Shown: positions 43,523 to 52,110 of the stretch, piece by piece
Numbering within the stretch: position 1 is the stretch's first letter
Layout: each line of letters opens with the position of its first letter
Source of the DNA: Streptomyces sp. cf386
GTDB taxonomy: Bacteria; Actinomycetota; Actinomycetes; Streptomycetales; Streptomycetaceae
Reading direction: 5' to 3'
Assembly: GCF_900103585.1 (NCBI RefSeq)
Contig: NZ_FNHV01000002.1
Location: forward strand, 363,461 to 427,460
DNA length: 64,000 bases
Made by a program: the position numbers and the translations under genes
The notes under the pieces: generated by a model
Told to the model about the DNA's origin: nothing
Seen by the model: only the letters and a program-made list of their open reading frames with translations
Databases searched by the model: none

Positions 43523-44146
43523 TCACAGCGTCGCCAGGCGCTGTACGAGGAGAAACGCGCCGATCCCCAGCATCGCCGCCCCCGACGTGCGCGCGACCGC
43601 CCGCGCCGCCGCCGGGCGGGCGCCGAGGACCGCGCGGGCCGCCAGGCCCACCGTCAGGTAGACGGCGGCGCAGCACGCCATGTGGAGCAGGCCGAGTACG
43701 GCGGTCTGGGCGGGGACCGGCAGGTGGTCGCCCTTGGTCACCAGGAACTGCGGCAGCACGGAGAGGTAGAGCAGCAGGCCCTTGGGGTTGAGGCCGCTGA
43801 TCGTGGCACCGCGCAGAAAGGCCCGGGCCGGGCTCGCGGCGACGGGCTCCTCGGCCGCCCCCGGCGTGCCCGGCCGGCGCAGCACGCCCCACCCGAGCCA
43901 CACCAGGTACGCGGCACCGGCCGCCGTCAGCGCGGTCAGCAGCGCCGGCTCGCCCGCCACCAGCACCGCCAGTCCGGCCACCGCGAGGACCGTGTGCAGC
44001 GCGTACCCGGCGACCAGGCCCGCCACCGCCGTCACCGGCGAGCGGTCGCGCAGCCCGGCGGAGATCGCGTACGCCCAGTCGGCGCCCGGTATGCAGACAA
44101 GCAGCAGGTCGATGGCGAGGAAGGAGAGGAGCAGTCCGGAGTCCAT
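43523..44146 (-). CDS. LysE/RhtB-family exporter
   Basis: 207 aa, six TM segments: LLSFLAIDLLLVCIPGADWA (RhtB start), GLVAGYALHTVLAVAGLAVL, AYLVWLGWGVLRR, SGLNPKGLLLYLSVLPQFLV, and PAAARAVARTSGAAMLGIGA. This is the amino acid exporter family. It is divergent from the Lrp gene across 82 bp, the classic arrangement in which Lrp senses an amino acid and controls the exporter. ATG 44146 lies just at the edge of the shared promoter. Confidence 0.92.
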   Translation of the reverse strand: MDSGLLLSFLAIDLLLVCIPGADWAYAISAGLRDRSPVTAVAGLVAGYALHTVLAVAGLAVLVAGEPALLTALTAAGAAYLVWLGWGVLRRPGTPGAAEEPVAASPARAFLRGATISGLNPKGLLLYLSVLPQFLVTKGDHLPVPAQTAVLGLLHMACCAAVYLTVGLAARAVLGARPAAARAVARTSGAAMLGIGAFLLVQRLATL

Positions 44147-44228
44147 GGTGGGGACATTAGGCGGGAATGGCCCGAAAGTGTTGTCGAAGTTTGCCCATGA
44201 TCGCCACTTCTGAGGGAAGATCTGTCTC

Positions 44229-44681
44229 ATGGATGACGTGGACAGAAAGATTCTTGCCGAGCTTCAGCAGGACGGGCGGCTGACCGTGACCGAGCTGGCC
44301 GCGCGGGTGCGGCTGAGCGTCTCGCCGTGTCACCGGCGGCTGCGGGAGCTGGAGCGGTCCGGCGCCATCAGCGGGTACCGGGCGGTCGTGGACCCGGCTG
44401 CCGTCGGGCTGACCTTCGAGGCGCTGGTCTTCGTCTCCATGCGGCAGGAGGACCGGGACACCGTCGCCGAGTTCGAGCGGGCGCTCGGCGAGGTCGCGGA
44501 GGTGCTGGAGGCGCAGCGGCTGTTCGGGGAGCCGGACTATCTGCTGCGGGTCGTCGCCGCCGACCTCGGCTCCTACCAGCGGCTCTACGACGAGCGGCTG
44601 GCCACGCTGCCGGGGGTGCAGCGGCTGACGTCGACGCTGGTGATGAAGCACGTGGTGCAGGACCGGCCGCTGCCCGCCTGA
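44229..44681 (+). CDS. Lrp/AsnC-family regulator
   Basis: 150 aa. The HTH is in the N-terminus (VDRKILAELQQDGRLTVTEL, SVSPCHRRLRELERSGAISG) and the RAM domain follows (FEALVFVSMRQEDRDTVAEF, DYLLRVVAADLGSYQRLYDE). These proteins respond to amino acids. Divergent from the LysE-type exporter, its probable target. ATG 44229 has a weak upstream GGGA. Confidence 0.93.
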   Translation: MDDVDRKILAELQQDGRLTVTELAARVRLSVSPCHRRLRELERSGAISGYRAVVDPAAVGLTFEALVFVSMRQEDRDTVAEFERALGEVAEVLEAQRLFGEPDYLLRVVAADLGSYQRLYDERLATLPGVQRLTSTLVMKHVVQDRPLPA

Positions 44682-44786
44682 GGCGAGGGGCCGTACATGA
44701 ACAGCAGGCGGTGGCCCGCACGTGTGAACCGCCGCCGGTGAGACAGGACTTGGGAACCCGGCGACCGAACCGTCGGCCGCCCGGCG

Positions 44787-45434
44787 CTACTTCGTCGGCT
44801 TCTTCCCGGTCACGCCCAGATGCACCAACAGCGCGAGGTTCGGCTTGAGTTCAGCCTGCTTCACGCCCCAGGTCTGGAAGCCCTTCTGGTGCGAGGCCAC
44901 CGCCGCGAGCATCGCGACGATCGAACCCGCGACCGCGGCCGGGTTGACGTCCTTGTCGACCTTGCCCTTGGACTGAAGCTGAGTGACGGCTTCCGCAAGG
45001 GAGTTGTTGACGGAGTTCAGGATCTTCATTCGGAGCTTGTAGAAGCGTTTGTCGCCCTCGGACGCCCCGAGGTCGACGACCCTGAGGATCGCGTCGTTGC
45101 GGCGCCAGAACTCCAGAAACCCGTCGACGAGTTCCTGGGCGGTCTGCCAGCCGGCCTTGCCGACCCAGCTGCGGCCCTCGACGAGCTCGGTCAACCCGGC
45201 GCCCTCGGTGGCCATTTGCTCGGCGATCTCCAGGACGGCGCCCTCGACGTCCGGGAAGTACTGATAGAAGGTCGCGGGTGAAGTCCCCGCCTTCCGGGCG
45301 ACATCGATGACTTTGACGTCCCGGTAGGGGGAAGAGCTGAGCATCTCGCTGAGGCAGTCGAGCAGCTTCTGCCGGGTCGCCTGCCCACGCCGGCCGGCCA
45401 CGCGGCCGTCGACGGTACGCACTTGTCCTGTCAT
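44787..45434 (-). CDS. TetR-family regulator, candidate repressor of the catabolic regulon
   Basis: 215 aa. The HTH is RRGQATRQKLLDCLSEMLSS then DVKVIDVARKAGTSPATFYQ (residues 15-58). The C-terminal domain is helical (ELVDGFLEFWRRNDAILRVV, GSIVAMLAAVASHQKGFQTW) and ends Lys-rich. The gene's start codon overlaps a 9-of-10 match to the CTGAC-N5-GTCAG site (45428-45442), as expected for autoregulation. It is the only TetR gene lying near the catabolic genes with such a site. The ligand, probably a CoA thioester, is not predictable. Confidence 0.9.
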   Translation of the reverse strand: MTGQVRTVDGRVAGRRGQATRQKLLDCLSEMLSSSPYRDVKVIDVARKAGTSPATFYQYFPDVEGAVLEIAEQMATEGAGLTELVEGRSWVGKAGWQTAQELVDGFLEFWRRNDAILRVVDLGASEGDKRFYKLRMKILNSVNNSLAEAVTQLQSKGKVDKDVNPAAVAGSIVAMLAAVASHQKGFQTWGVKQAELKPNLALLVHLGVTGKKPTK

Positions 45435-45442
45435 GCCGTCAG
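45428..45442. promoter_or_regulatory. TetR-type operator candidate overlapping the tetR start (copy 10, one mismatch)
   Basis: On the plus strand CTGTCATGCCGTCAG, read from the gene as CTGACGGCATGACAG. One base differs from the shared arms. It covers the ATG at 45432-45434 of the TetR gene, so it is suited to autoregulation. Confidence 0.55.
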
Positions 45443-45556
45443 CTTACCGAGGCGTGATCGGGGCGCGATTCGGCCGACTGCAAATGGGGTGCACGGGGAT
45501 ACGGAGGCGGGTGTGCCTGGTCTGCGGGTTGCGTGAGAGGCCGTTACTTTGACGAC

Positions 45557-46324
45557 ATGGCCGAAAACAGGGCATCCGCAGACGGAACGGGAAACGGGGC
45601 GGGGTACGCGGAGGGCGTCCCGTGCTGGGTGGACGCCCAGCTGCCCGACGTCGAGGCGGGCAAGCGCTTCTACGGGGAGCTCTTCGGGTGGGACTTCGAG
45701 GAGGCGTACGACTCCACCGTGCTCGCCCGGCTGGACGGCGAGCCCGTCGCCTCGCTCGCCCGCAAGGCGGACGGGCGGTTTCCCACCGTGTGGACGGTGT
45801 ACTTCGCCACCTCGGACGCGGAAGCGCTGGTCAGGCGGATCCGGGAGGCCGGGGGGCAGGTGGTCACCGCGCCCGTGGAGATCGGGGCGGACCTGGGCAG
45901 GGCCGCGCTGGTCACCGACCCGGAGGGTGCCGTCTTCGGGCTCTGGCAGGCGGGCGAGCACCAGGGCTTCGGGCGCCGGCACCAGACCGGCACCTTCGGC
46001 TGGGTCGAGCTGTACGCCCGGGACACCGAGGTCGCAGGCGCCTTCTACGGCAAGCTCTTCGCCGACGCCCTGTTCGGGCCGGACGCCGAACCGGACTTCG
46101 GGCGGGCGGCGGTCGCGGAGCGCTTTTCGGCGATGATGCCGCCCCACTTCGTCGTCCACTTCCAGGTGGCGGACTGTGCGGAGATCCTCGACACGGTGAG
46201 CCGGCTCGGCGGGCGGGTCCAGGTGCCGCCCTTCGAAACGTCGTACGGGACGGTCGCCGTGGTCACCGACAATCAGGGGGCGTCCTTCGCGGTGCTGGAG
46301 CGCCGGGCGGCCCCGGAAGTCTGA
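45557..46324 (+). CDS. Two-domain VOC protein (CFP30B-like)
   Basis: 255 aa made of two VOC repeats: EGVPCWVDAQLPDVEAGKRF, YGELFGWDFEEAYDSTVLAR in the first, and FGWVELYARDTEVAGAFYGK, LFADALFGPDAEPDFGRAAV in the second, with TDPEGAVFGLWQAG and TDNQGASFAVLERR as the repeat ends. The family contains antibiotic-resistance and hydroxylase-like proteins. ATG 45557 is preferred over a nearby GTG. It is divergent from the TetR gene by 122 bp. Confidence 0.9.
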   Translation: MAENRASADGTGNGAGYAEGVPCWVDAQLPDVEAGKRFYGELFGWDFEEAYDSTVLARLDGEPVASLARKADGRFPTVWTVYFATSDAEALVRRIREAGGQVVTAPVEIGADLGRAALVTDPEGAVFGLWQAGEHQGFGRRHQTGTFGWVELYARDTEVAGAFYGKLFADALFGPDAEPDFGRAAVAERFSAMMPPHFVVHFQVADCAEILDTVSRLGGRVQVPPFETSYGTVAVVTDNQGASFAVLERRAAPEV

Positions 46325-46550
46325 CCTCACTCTTACCCCCGGCGTCCCAATATGCGAACCAGCGCTTTCCGTCGGGTGCCGGAGTGTGGTTTTGTCCCAA
46401 GACACCCCGTTCCGCCCTTGGGTTCGCAACCACGCCCTCGGACAGGAAGAATCGGGGTGCGTGCCGCCAAGGCGGTGCGGTGGTGAGACGCTGCACGGGG
46501 TCGCGTACATATCTGGGTGACGGGGCCCGTACGGGGAGGTGGCAGGCAGA

Positions 46551-48920
46551 GTGGTGGATCAGCTGACGCAGCACGATCCGCGCAGGATCGGGCCGTTCGA
46601 GGTGCTCGGACGGCTGGGCGCCGGCGGTATGGGGCTGGTCTATCTCGCGCGCTCGGCTTCGGGCCGGCGCGTGGCGATCAAGACGGTCCGCACGGAACTC
46701 GCCGAGGACCAGCTGTTCCGCGTCCGCTTCACGCGTGAGGTGGAGGCGGCCCGGGCGGTCTCCGGCTTCTACACGGCCGCGGTCGTCGACGCCGACCCGC
46801 GCGCCGCCGTGCCGTGGCTGGCCACCGCGTACGTCCCCGCGCCCTCCCTCGAAGAGATAGTGAACGAGTGCGGGCCGATGCCGGCCCAGGCGGTGCGCTG
46901 GCTGGCGGCGGGTGTGGCGGAGGCCCTCCAGTCCATCCACGGCGCAGGGCTCGTCCACCGCGACCTCAAGCCGTCCAATGTGCTCGTCGTCGAGGACGGC
47001 CCCCGCGTCATCGACTTCGGTATCGCGTCCGGCGTCTCGAACACCCGTTTGACGATGACGAACGTCGCCGTCGGCACCCCCGCCTACATGTCGCCGGAGC
47101 AGGCGAAGGACTCCCGCAGCGTCACCGGCGCCAGCGATGTCTTCTCGCTCGGCTCGATGCTGGTGTTCGCCGCCACCGGACACCCGCCCTTCCACGGCGC
47201 CAACCCGGTCGAGACGGTCTTCATGCTGCTCCGCGAGGGCCCCGACCTCGAAGGCCTCCCGGACGAGCTGCGCCCGCTGATCGAGTCCTGTATGCAGATG
47301 GACCCGACCGCCCGCCCCAACCCCGCCGACCTCCAGGCCCAGCTCGCCCCGCACCTCTTCGGCTCCGGCTCCGACGACAGCGGTACGGCGTCCGCGTGGC
47401 TGCCCGAGCGGGCGGTGAGCCTGATCGAGTCGCGGCGCGGCGGCCGGCCGGCGGCGAAGCCCTCGTCGTCCTCGGGCCGCAGCGGCGGCCGTATCGCCCC
47501 CGCCCCCGCACCCGTCCCGCCCCCGCCCTCGCACGACCCGGTCGTCCCCGGCCCGCAGCCCGTACCGGTCGGCGCCCCCGACACCGGCCCCGTACGGCTG
47601 GCCGGCGCCGCGGTCCCCATCGGCCCCGGCCCCCGCGTCTCCGACGCCCGCGCCGCCGCCATGCAGGCGCCGCCTCCGGAGGCAGGCCTCGTCGCCTCCT
47701 GGTCCAAACCCCGCCCCGGCGTCAACGGCACCGACCCGGCCGTGGGCCCTGCCGTACCGGCCGCCCCGCCCCTGCCCCCGGAGCCGGCGGCCGGCTGGCG
47801 CCCCTGGCGTTTCCGCATGTCGAACGACGTGTGGGGCACCCCCTCCGTCGCCGACGACCTCGTCTACGTCACCTCCTTCGAGGTGCACGCCCTCGACGTG
47901 GCCACCGGCCGCCGCAGCTTCAAGACCCGGGACGTGGCCTGGTCGATGGCGGTCGCCGACGGCCGTATCCACGCCTCCGACGGCCCGACCCTGTTCGCCC
48001 TGGACTGCCGTGAGGGCGCCGACCTGTGGCGTCTGCAGACGGACGCCTGGGTCTACTCGCTCAAGGCCGAGCGGGGCACCGTCGTCACCGGCACGCGCGG
48101 CGGCGGCGTCCAGGCCTGGGAGGCCTCGACCGGCCAGAAGCTGTGGGAGATCACCGGCGCACAGTCCGACTTCGAGTCGCCCGAGGCCGGACCGGCGCTG
48201 TACGACGGCACGGTGTACGTCTGGCAGGACGCCCGCCTGCGCGCCCTGGACGCCCGCAGCGGCGACGAGCGCTGGTCGTACCCCATCGGCGACGCGGCCT
48301 CCTGCGGCGGCGTCCCGGTGCGGGTGGCGCAGGCGCAGGACGGCCATGTGTACGTCTCGGCCGGGACCCGCGTCCTGTCGCTGGACGTGACGAGCGGTCG
48401 CGTCCGCTGGCACTTCGAGGCCCCGGCGGTCTTCCTGTGCCCGCCGGCCTTCGTGCCGGGACCGGCGGTGACCGGCGGCGGTGTGTACCTCGCCGACTAC
48501 CTCGGCACGGTCTACGCCCTGGACGCCGCCGACGGCCGCGACCGCTGGCGCATCGCCACCGAGTCCCGCTCCTCGATCGACCCGGTGCTGGTGGCCGCGG
48601 GCCATGTCCACGTCGGCAGCGGCAAGGGCCTGTACACGCTGGACGCGGTCACCGGGACGCCCAAGTGGCGCTTCCAGGCGGGCGGCGACATCGTGGGCGC
48701 GCCCGCGGTGGCCGAGGGCCGGATCCACTTCGGCTCCACCGACCACCTGCTGTACACCTTGAAGGCCGACGACGGCCGCCTGCGCTGGAAGCTGGCCACC
48801 GGCGGCGAGATCACCGGGTCGCCCGTGGTGAAGGACGGCGTCGTGTACGCGTGCAGCAAGGACAGATGCGTCTACGCGCTGGACGCGGAGAAGGGCACGG
48901 GCACGGCGCGGGGCGCGTGA
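46551..48920 (+). CDS. Ser/Thr protein kinase with C-terminal PQQ-type beta-propeller
   Basis: 789 aa. The kinase domain is at the N-terminus: [20 protein letters not shown] (glycine loop), [13 protein letters not shown] (Lys), [20 protein letters not shown] (catalytic loop), FGIAS (DFG) and [13 protein letters not shown] Pro/Ser-rich linker of about 150 residues follows, then a PQQ-binding-like propeller with seven or eight blade repeats such as [27 protein letters not shown] and [15 protein letters not shown]. No TM segment is seen, so the propeller may be cytoplasmic. GTG 46551 is chosen by homologous start; a GTG four codons earlier is possible. Confidence 0.92.
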   Translation: MVDQLTQHDPRRIGPFEVLGRLGAGGMGLVYLARSASGRRVAIKTVRTELAEDQLFRVRFTREVEAARAVSGFYTAAVVDADPRAAVPWLATAYVPAPSLEEIVNECGPMPAQAVRWLAAGVAEALQSIHGAGLVHRDLKPSNVLVVEDGPRVIDFGIASGVSNTRLTMTNVAVGTPAYMSPEQAKDSRSVTGASDVFSLGSMLVFAATGHPPFHGANPVETVFMLLREGPDLEGLPDELRPLIESCMQMDPTARPNPADLQAQLAPHLFGSGSDDSGTASAWLPERAVSLIESRRGGRPAAKPSSSSGRSGGRIAPAPAPVPPPPSHDPVVPGPQPVPVGAPDTGPVRLAGAAVPIGPGPRVSDARAAAMQAPPPEAGLVASWSKPRPGVNGTDPAVGPAVPAAPPLPPEPAAGWRPWRFRMSNDVWGTPSVADDLVYVTSFEVHALDVATGRRSFKTRDVAWSMAVADGRIHASDGPTLFALDCREGADLWRLQTDAWVYSLKAERGTVVTGTRGGGVQAWEASTGQKLWEITGAQSDFESPEAGPALYDGTVYVWQDARLRALDARSGDERWSYPIGDAASCGGVPVRVAQAQDGHVYVSAGTRVLSLDVTSGRVRWHFEAPAVFLCPPAFVPGPAVTGGGVYLADYLGTVYALDAADGRDRWRIATESRSSIDPVLVAAGHVHVGSGKGLYTLDAVTGTPKWRFQAGGDIVGAPAVAEGRIHFGSTDHLLYTLKADDGRLRWKLATGGEITGSPVVKDGVVYACSKDRCVYALDAEKGTGTARGA

Positions 48921-49090
48921 CCGAGGGGTTGGGGACGGCCGTCGTACCGGCGCACGGAAGGGTCCGGACGGCGGCCGTCACCTCGGGGAGCGGCACTGTG
49001 TACCAGCTCCCACAGCAGACGCTACGCCGAGTGCACAGAGGTCGCCATGCGGTGACATGACCGTGACAGCCGATCGCTAGAGTGGCCGCC

Positions 49091-49648
49091 ATGCATCGAC
49101 GGGGGCACATTCTCAAACTCACGGCGGTTTCGGTCCTGGTCGGCCTGGCGCTGACGGGCTTCTCCTCCAAGGGGCGGGGCCATGGCGGCTCCGACGGCGA
49201 CAGCAGCGGCGGCGGGGGCGGCGGGTGCAGCAGCTCCAGCCAGGACCACGACAGCACGTCCTCCAGCGGGGGGACATCGGGTTCGACGTACGACGACTAC
49301 GACGATGACGACGACTACGCCGGCACCAGCGGTGGCAGCGGCGGCGACTACTCGCCGACGCCGACGGCGTCGCCGGCCCAGGACGCCACCGTTGAACTGG
49401 TCACCTGCACCAGCGTGCGGCAGCCCTACGCGACGGTCACCGTCACCAACCCGAACGCCGAGAGCGATTTCTTCACCGTGACGGTGGACTTCCTCGACGC
49501 CAAGAACCGCCGTGTGGAGCGGGGCACCAAGAAGGTGTTTGTCGGCGGCAACGAGATGGAGCGGGTCGAGGTGGACCTCGCCAGCCCGGATCTCGTGGCG
49601 AAGGTCGACCACTGCCGGGCCGAGCCCGAGGCCCCGACCACGTACTGA
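49091..49648 (+). CDS. Secreted or lipoprotein-like hypothetical protein with Gly/Ser/Asp-rich linker
   Basis: 185 aa. A hydrophobic N-terminal segment (ILKLTAVSVLVGLALTGFSS) without a lipobox Cys is followed by an extreme low-complexity region of Gly, Ser and Asp (about residues 36-100) and then a compact C-terminal domain (VELVTCTSVRQPYATVTVTN, SDFFTVTVDFLDAKNRRVER, VDLASPDLVAKVDHC). The last domain resembles FxLYD-type beta-sandwich proteins that follow a signal region. Two Cys may pair. Likely anchored or exported; function unknown. Confidence 0.8.
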   Translation: MHRRGHILKLTAVSVLVGLALTGFSSKGRGHGGSDGDSSGGGGGGCSSSSQDHDSTSSSGGTSGSTYDDYDDDDDYAGTSGGSGGDYSPTPTASPAQDATVELVTCTSVRQPYATVTVTNPNAESDFFTVTVDFLDAKNRRVERGTKKVFVGGNEMERVEVDLASPDLVAKVDHCRAEPEAPTTY

Positions 49649-49655
49649 CGGGCGC

Positions 49656-50429
49656 TCACCGCACCCGGTGCCCACCGGCTCGCCGAGCCGCGAACAACTC
49701 CGCCTGGCGTTCGGTGGGCAGATTCCCCAGCGCGATCAGGTGCGGCGCCTGCGCGAACGCCTGGGCGAGGGCGGCCTCCTTGGCCGCCCACAGGGCCCGC
49801 ACGGTCCCCTGCACCGCCTCGGTCGGATACCCGGCGACGACGGTCGCGCAGCCGACGGCGGCGGCCAACGCCCCGCCGGGCTCGGTGACTTCGGAAACCA
49901 ACCCGATCTCATGGGCCCGCCGCGCCGACAACCTCTCCGCGCTCCCCATGAGCGCCATCCGCGCCACCTCCCCGTACGGCATCCGCAGCGCCATGAGCAT
50001 CGACTCGTAGGCGCTGACCATGCCGTACGTGGTGTGCGGGTCGAAGAAGGCGGCGGTCGGGTCGGCGACGACGAAGTCCGCCTCGCCGAGGAGATAGAAG
50101 GCGCCGCCGCAGGCCATGCCCCGCACGGCGGCGACGACCGGTTTCCACAGGTCGTTGGCCTTGGGCCCGACCCGGAGCAGCGGATCGTCCATCATGTACG
50201 GCGACTCGGGCTGCGGCACCACGGCGTCCCGGTCCAGGCCCGTGCAGAAGGCCCGCTCCCCGGCGCCGGTGAGCACGAGGGCACGTACGGTGTCGTCGAA
50301 CCGCAACTCCCCCCAGGCCGCGACGAGTTCGTCCCGCATCGCGAGGTCGATGGCGTTGAGGCGTTCGGGCCGGTCGAGGGTGACGACGGCGACGCCGGTG
50401 TCCTTGTCGGCCGCGACGGTGAGGCTCAT
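49656..50429 (-). CDS. Enoyl-CoA hydratase/isomerase family protein (catabolic operon)
   Basis: 257 aa crotonase fold: VTLDRPERLNAIDLAMRDEL, LVLTGAGERAFCTGLDRDAV (oxyanion hole), KPVVAAVRGMACGGAFYLLG and FFDPHTTYGMVSAYESMLMA. ATG 50429 overlaps the DUF35 stop (ATGA). Last gene of the thiolase-DUF35-hydratase operon. The catalytic Glu positions are not clear, so hydratase activity is inferred from family only. Confidence 0.9.
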   Translation of the reverse strand: MSLTVAADKDTGVAVVTLDRPERLNAIDLAMRDELVAAWGELRFDDTVRALVLTGAGERAFCTGLDRDAVVPQPESPYMMDDPLLRVGPKANDLWKPVVAAVRGMACGGAFYLLGEADFVVADPTAAFFDPHTTYGMVSAYESMLMALRMPYGEVARMALMGSAERLSARRAHEIGLVSEVTEPGGALAAAVGCATVVAGYPTEAVQGTVRALWAAKEAALAQAFAQAPHLIALGNLPTERQAELFAARRAGGHRVR

Positions 50430-50842
50430 GGCCGCTCCAGGACCCACTGCGGGAGCCCGGCGCCGCTGAAGACGGCCTGGACCTTGGCACCGATGCGGAT
50501 CCGCGCCGGGGGGAGGGAGTCGAGGCGGGCGTCGGGGCCGGTGACGAGGTTGCCGACGAGGCGGATGCGGGGTGCGTCGGCGAGTTCGACGACGATGACG
50601 TTGTACGGCGCCTGCTCCGCGTAGTCGGGGAGCAGGGGCGGGTGCGGGACGACGTACGACCAGACGCGGCCCTGCCCCGAGGTCCTGCGCCACTCGCACG
50701 CGAAGGACTGGCAGTGCGGGCAGCAGGGGCGGGGCGGGAAGCGGGGTTCGCCGCAGTCGGCGCAGGCCTGGACGCGGAGTTCGCCCTGGGCGGCGTACTG
50801 CCAGAAGGGGGCGCCATCGGGGTCGGTGACGGGGGAGAGCAT
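50426..50842 (-). CDS. DUF35 Zn-ribbon/OB-fold protein (thiolase partner)
   Basis: 138 aa. The zinc ribbon is CADCGEPRFPPRPCCPHC and the OB fold follows (GRVWSYVVPHPPLLPDYAEQ, YNVIVVELADAPRIRLVGNL). Placed 7 bp downstream of the thiolase stop and overlapping the hydratase start, so it probably forms the two-protein complex known for SCP-x-type thiolases with DUF35, as in steroid side-chain retro-aldol enzymes. Confidence 0.92.
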   Translation of the reverse strand: MLSPVTDPDGAPFWQYAAQGELRVQACADCGEPRFPPRPCCPHCQSFACEWRRTSGQGRVWSYVVPHPPLLPDYAEQAPYNVIVVELADAPRIRLVGNLVTGPDARLDSLPPARIRIGAKVQAVFSGAGLPQWVLERP

Positions 50843-50849
50843 CCTTCGA

Positions 50850-51998
50850 TCAACTCCTCAGGAGCAGCGCGGAGGTGGGGACGCCTTCGCCGGCGGTGAC
50901 GAGACAGGTGGCGGCGCCCGGGACCTGGGCGGTGCTGGTGCCGCGGAGCTGTTTGACGCCCTCGTTGATGAGGTTGAAGCCGTGGACGTAGGCCTCGCTG
51001 AGTCCGCCGCCGCCGGTGTTCAGGGGCAGCCGCCCGCCGATCTCCAGGGCCCCCTGCTCGGTGAACGCCCCGCCCTCGCCCCTGCCGCAGAAGCCGTAGC
51101 CCTCCAGCGAGAGCGGGATGAGGGCGGTGAACGCGTCGTAGATCTGGGCGACGTCCACATCCTGTGGAGTGACGTCGGCGTGCTTCCACAGATGCCGGGC
51201 GGCGGTCCAGGCGGGGCCGGTGAGCGGGTCGTCGTTCCAGTAGTTGACCATGCCGTGGTGCTGGGCGGGCAGGCCCTGGGCGGCGGAGTGGACGTAGACG
51301 GGCTTCTTGGCGCAGTCCCGGGCGCGCTCCCTGCTGACGATGACGCAGGCCAACGCCCCGTCCGTCTCCAGGCAGTTGTCGAAGAGGCACAGGGGCTCGC
51401 TGATCCACCGGGACGTCATGTACATCTCGCGGGTGAGGGGCCGTTCGTACATCACCGCCGCGGGGTTCTGGTTGGCCCGGTTGCGGCAGGCGAGGGCGAC
51501 GTTGAAGAGGTGGTCGCGGGTGGCGCCGTACTCGTGCATGTAGCGGCGGGTGAGCATGGCGATCTCGTCGACGGGGCGCAGGAGACCGTACGGCCGGGTC
51601 CACTGGGCCGGTGTGGGCAGTTGGGCCGTGGTGTTGCGCCAGGGCCGGGGGCCGGACCCCCGCTTCCGCGACCGCCAGGCGACGCCGACGGACGCCTGTC
51701 CGGTGGCGATGGCCGCGGCGAGATGCGCCACCGTGGCACACGAACCGCCGCCCCCGTACCCGACCTTGCTGAAGAAGGTGAGGTCACCGAGGCCGACCGC
51801 CTTCGCGAGCTCCACCTCGTCGGTCTCCTCCATGGTGAAGGAGGCGAGGGCGTCGACCTCTCCCGGGGCGATGCCGGCGTCGTCGAGCGCGGCGAGCACG
51901 GCACGGCAGGCGAGGGTTCTCTCGTCCTCGGGGAGGTTCTTGGCGAAGGGTGTCTGGCCTATGCCGACGATGGCGGTGGCGTCCTTGAGTCCGGTCAC
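50850..51998 (-). CDS. SCP-x/lipid-transfer-type thiolase (operon leader)
   Basis: 382 aa. ATAIVGIGQTPFAKNLPEDE at the start, LTFFSKVGYGGGGSCATVAH, CRNRANQNPAAVMYERPLTR, and CGRGEGGAFTEQGALEIGG then LNTGGGGLSEAYVHGFNLIN. Same family as the thiolase at 40519. GTG 51998 has GGAGG six bases upstream and is preferred over an ATG at 52013 without a ribosome site. It heads a thiolase-DUF35-hydratase operon and is divergent from the acyl-CoA synthetase; two operator sites lie between. Confidence 0.9.
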   Translation of the reverse strand: MTGLKDATAIVGIGQTPFAKNLPEDERTLACRAVLAALDDAGIAPGEVDALASFTMEETDEVELAKAVGLGDLTFFSKVGYGGGGSCATVAHLAAAIATGQASVGVAWRSRKRGSGPRPWRNTTAQLPTPAQWTRPYGLLRPVDEIAMLTRRYMHEYGATRDHLFNVALACRNRANQNPAAVMYERPLTREMYMTSRWISEPLCLFDNCLETDGALACVIVSRERARDCAKKPVYVHSAAQGLPAQHHGMVNYWNDDPLTGPAWTAARHLWKHADVTPQDVDVAQIYDAFTALIPLSLEGYGFCGRGEGGAFTEQGALEIGGRLPLNTGGGGLSEAYVHGFNLINEGVKQLRGTSTAQVPGAATCLVTAGEGVPTSALLLRS

Positions 51999-52027
51999 GG
52001 GGCACCTCCGCAAGCACGTTCCCTCTG

Positions 52028-52042
52028 CTGACAGTGCGTCAG
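52028..52042. promoter_or_regulatory. TetR-type operator candidate, copy 6
   Basis: CTGACAGTGCGTCAG, 30 bp upstream of the thiolase start (minus strand) and in tandem with copy 7, centre spacing 27 bp. Confidence 0.7.
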
Positions 52043-52054
52043 GCTACAGCTAAT

Positions 52055-52069
52055 CTGACGGGTAGTCAG
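52055..52069. promoter_or_regulatory. TetR-type operator candidate, copy 7
   Basis: CTGACGGGTAGTCAG, preceded by TAAT. Its left edge merges with TAATCT, a possible -10 for the acyl-CoA synthetase at 52111. Paired with copy 6 for the divergent promoters. Confidence 0.7.
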
Positions 52070-52110
52070 CTACTGGGTGCTGGGCTACTGGGTTCCGTCG
52101 GGAGGCTGTT

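Noticed and set aside
46263..48746. A 827-aa minus-strand frame opposite the kinase
   Set aside because: It is a high-GC antisense shadow: His/Arg/Gly-rich without any motif, while the plus strand has full kinase and propeller motifs.
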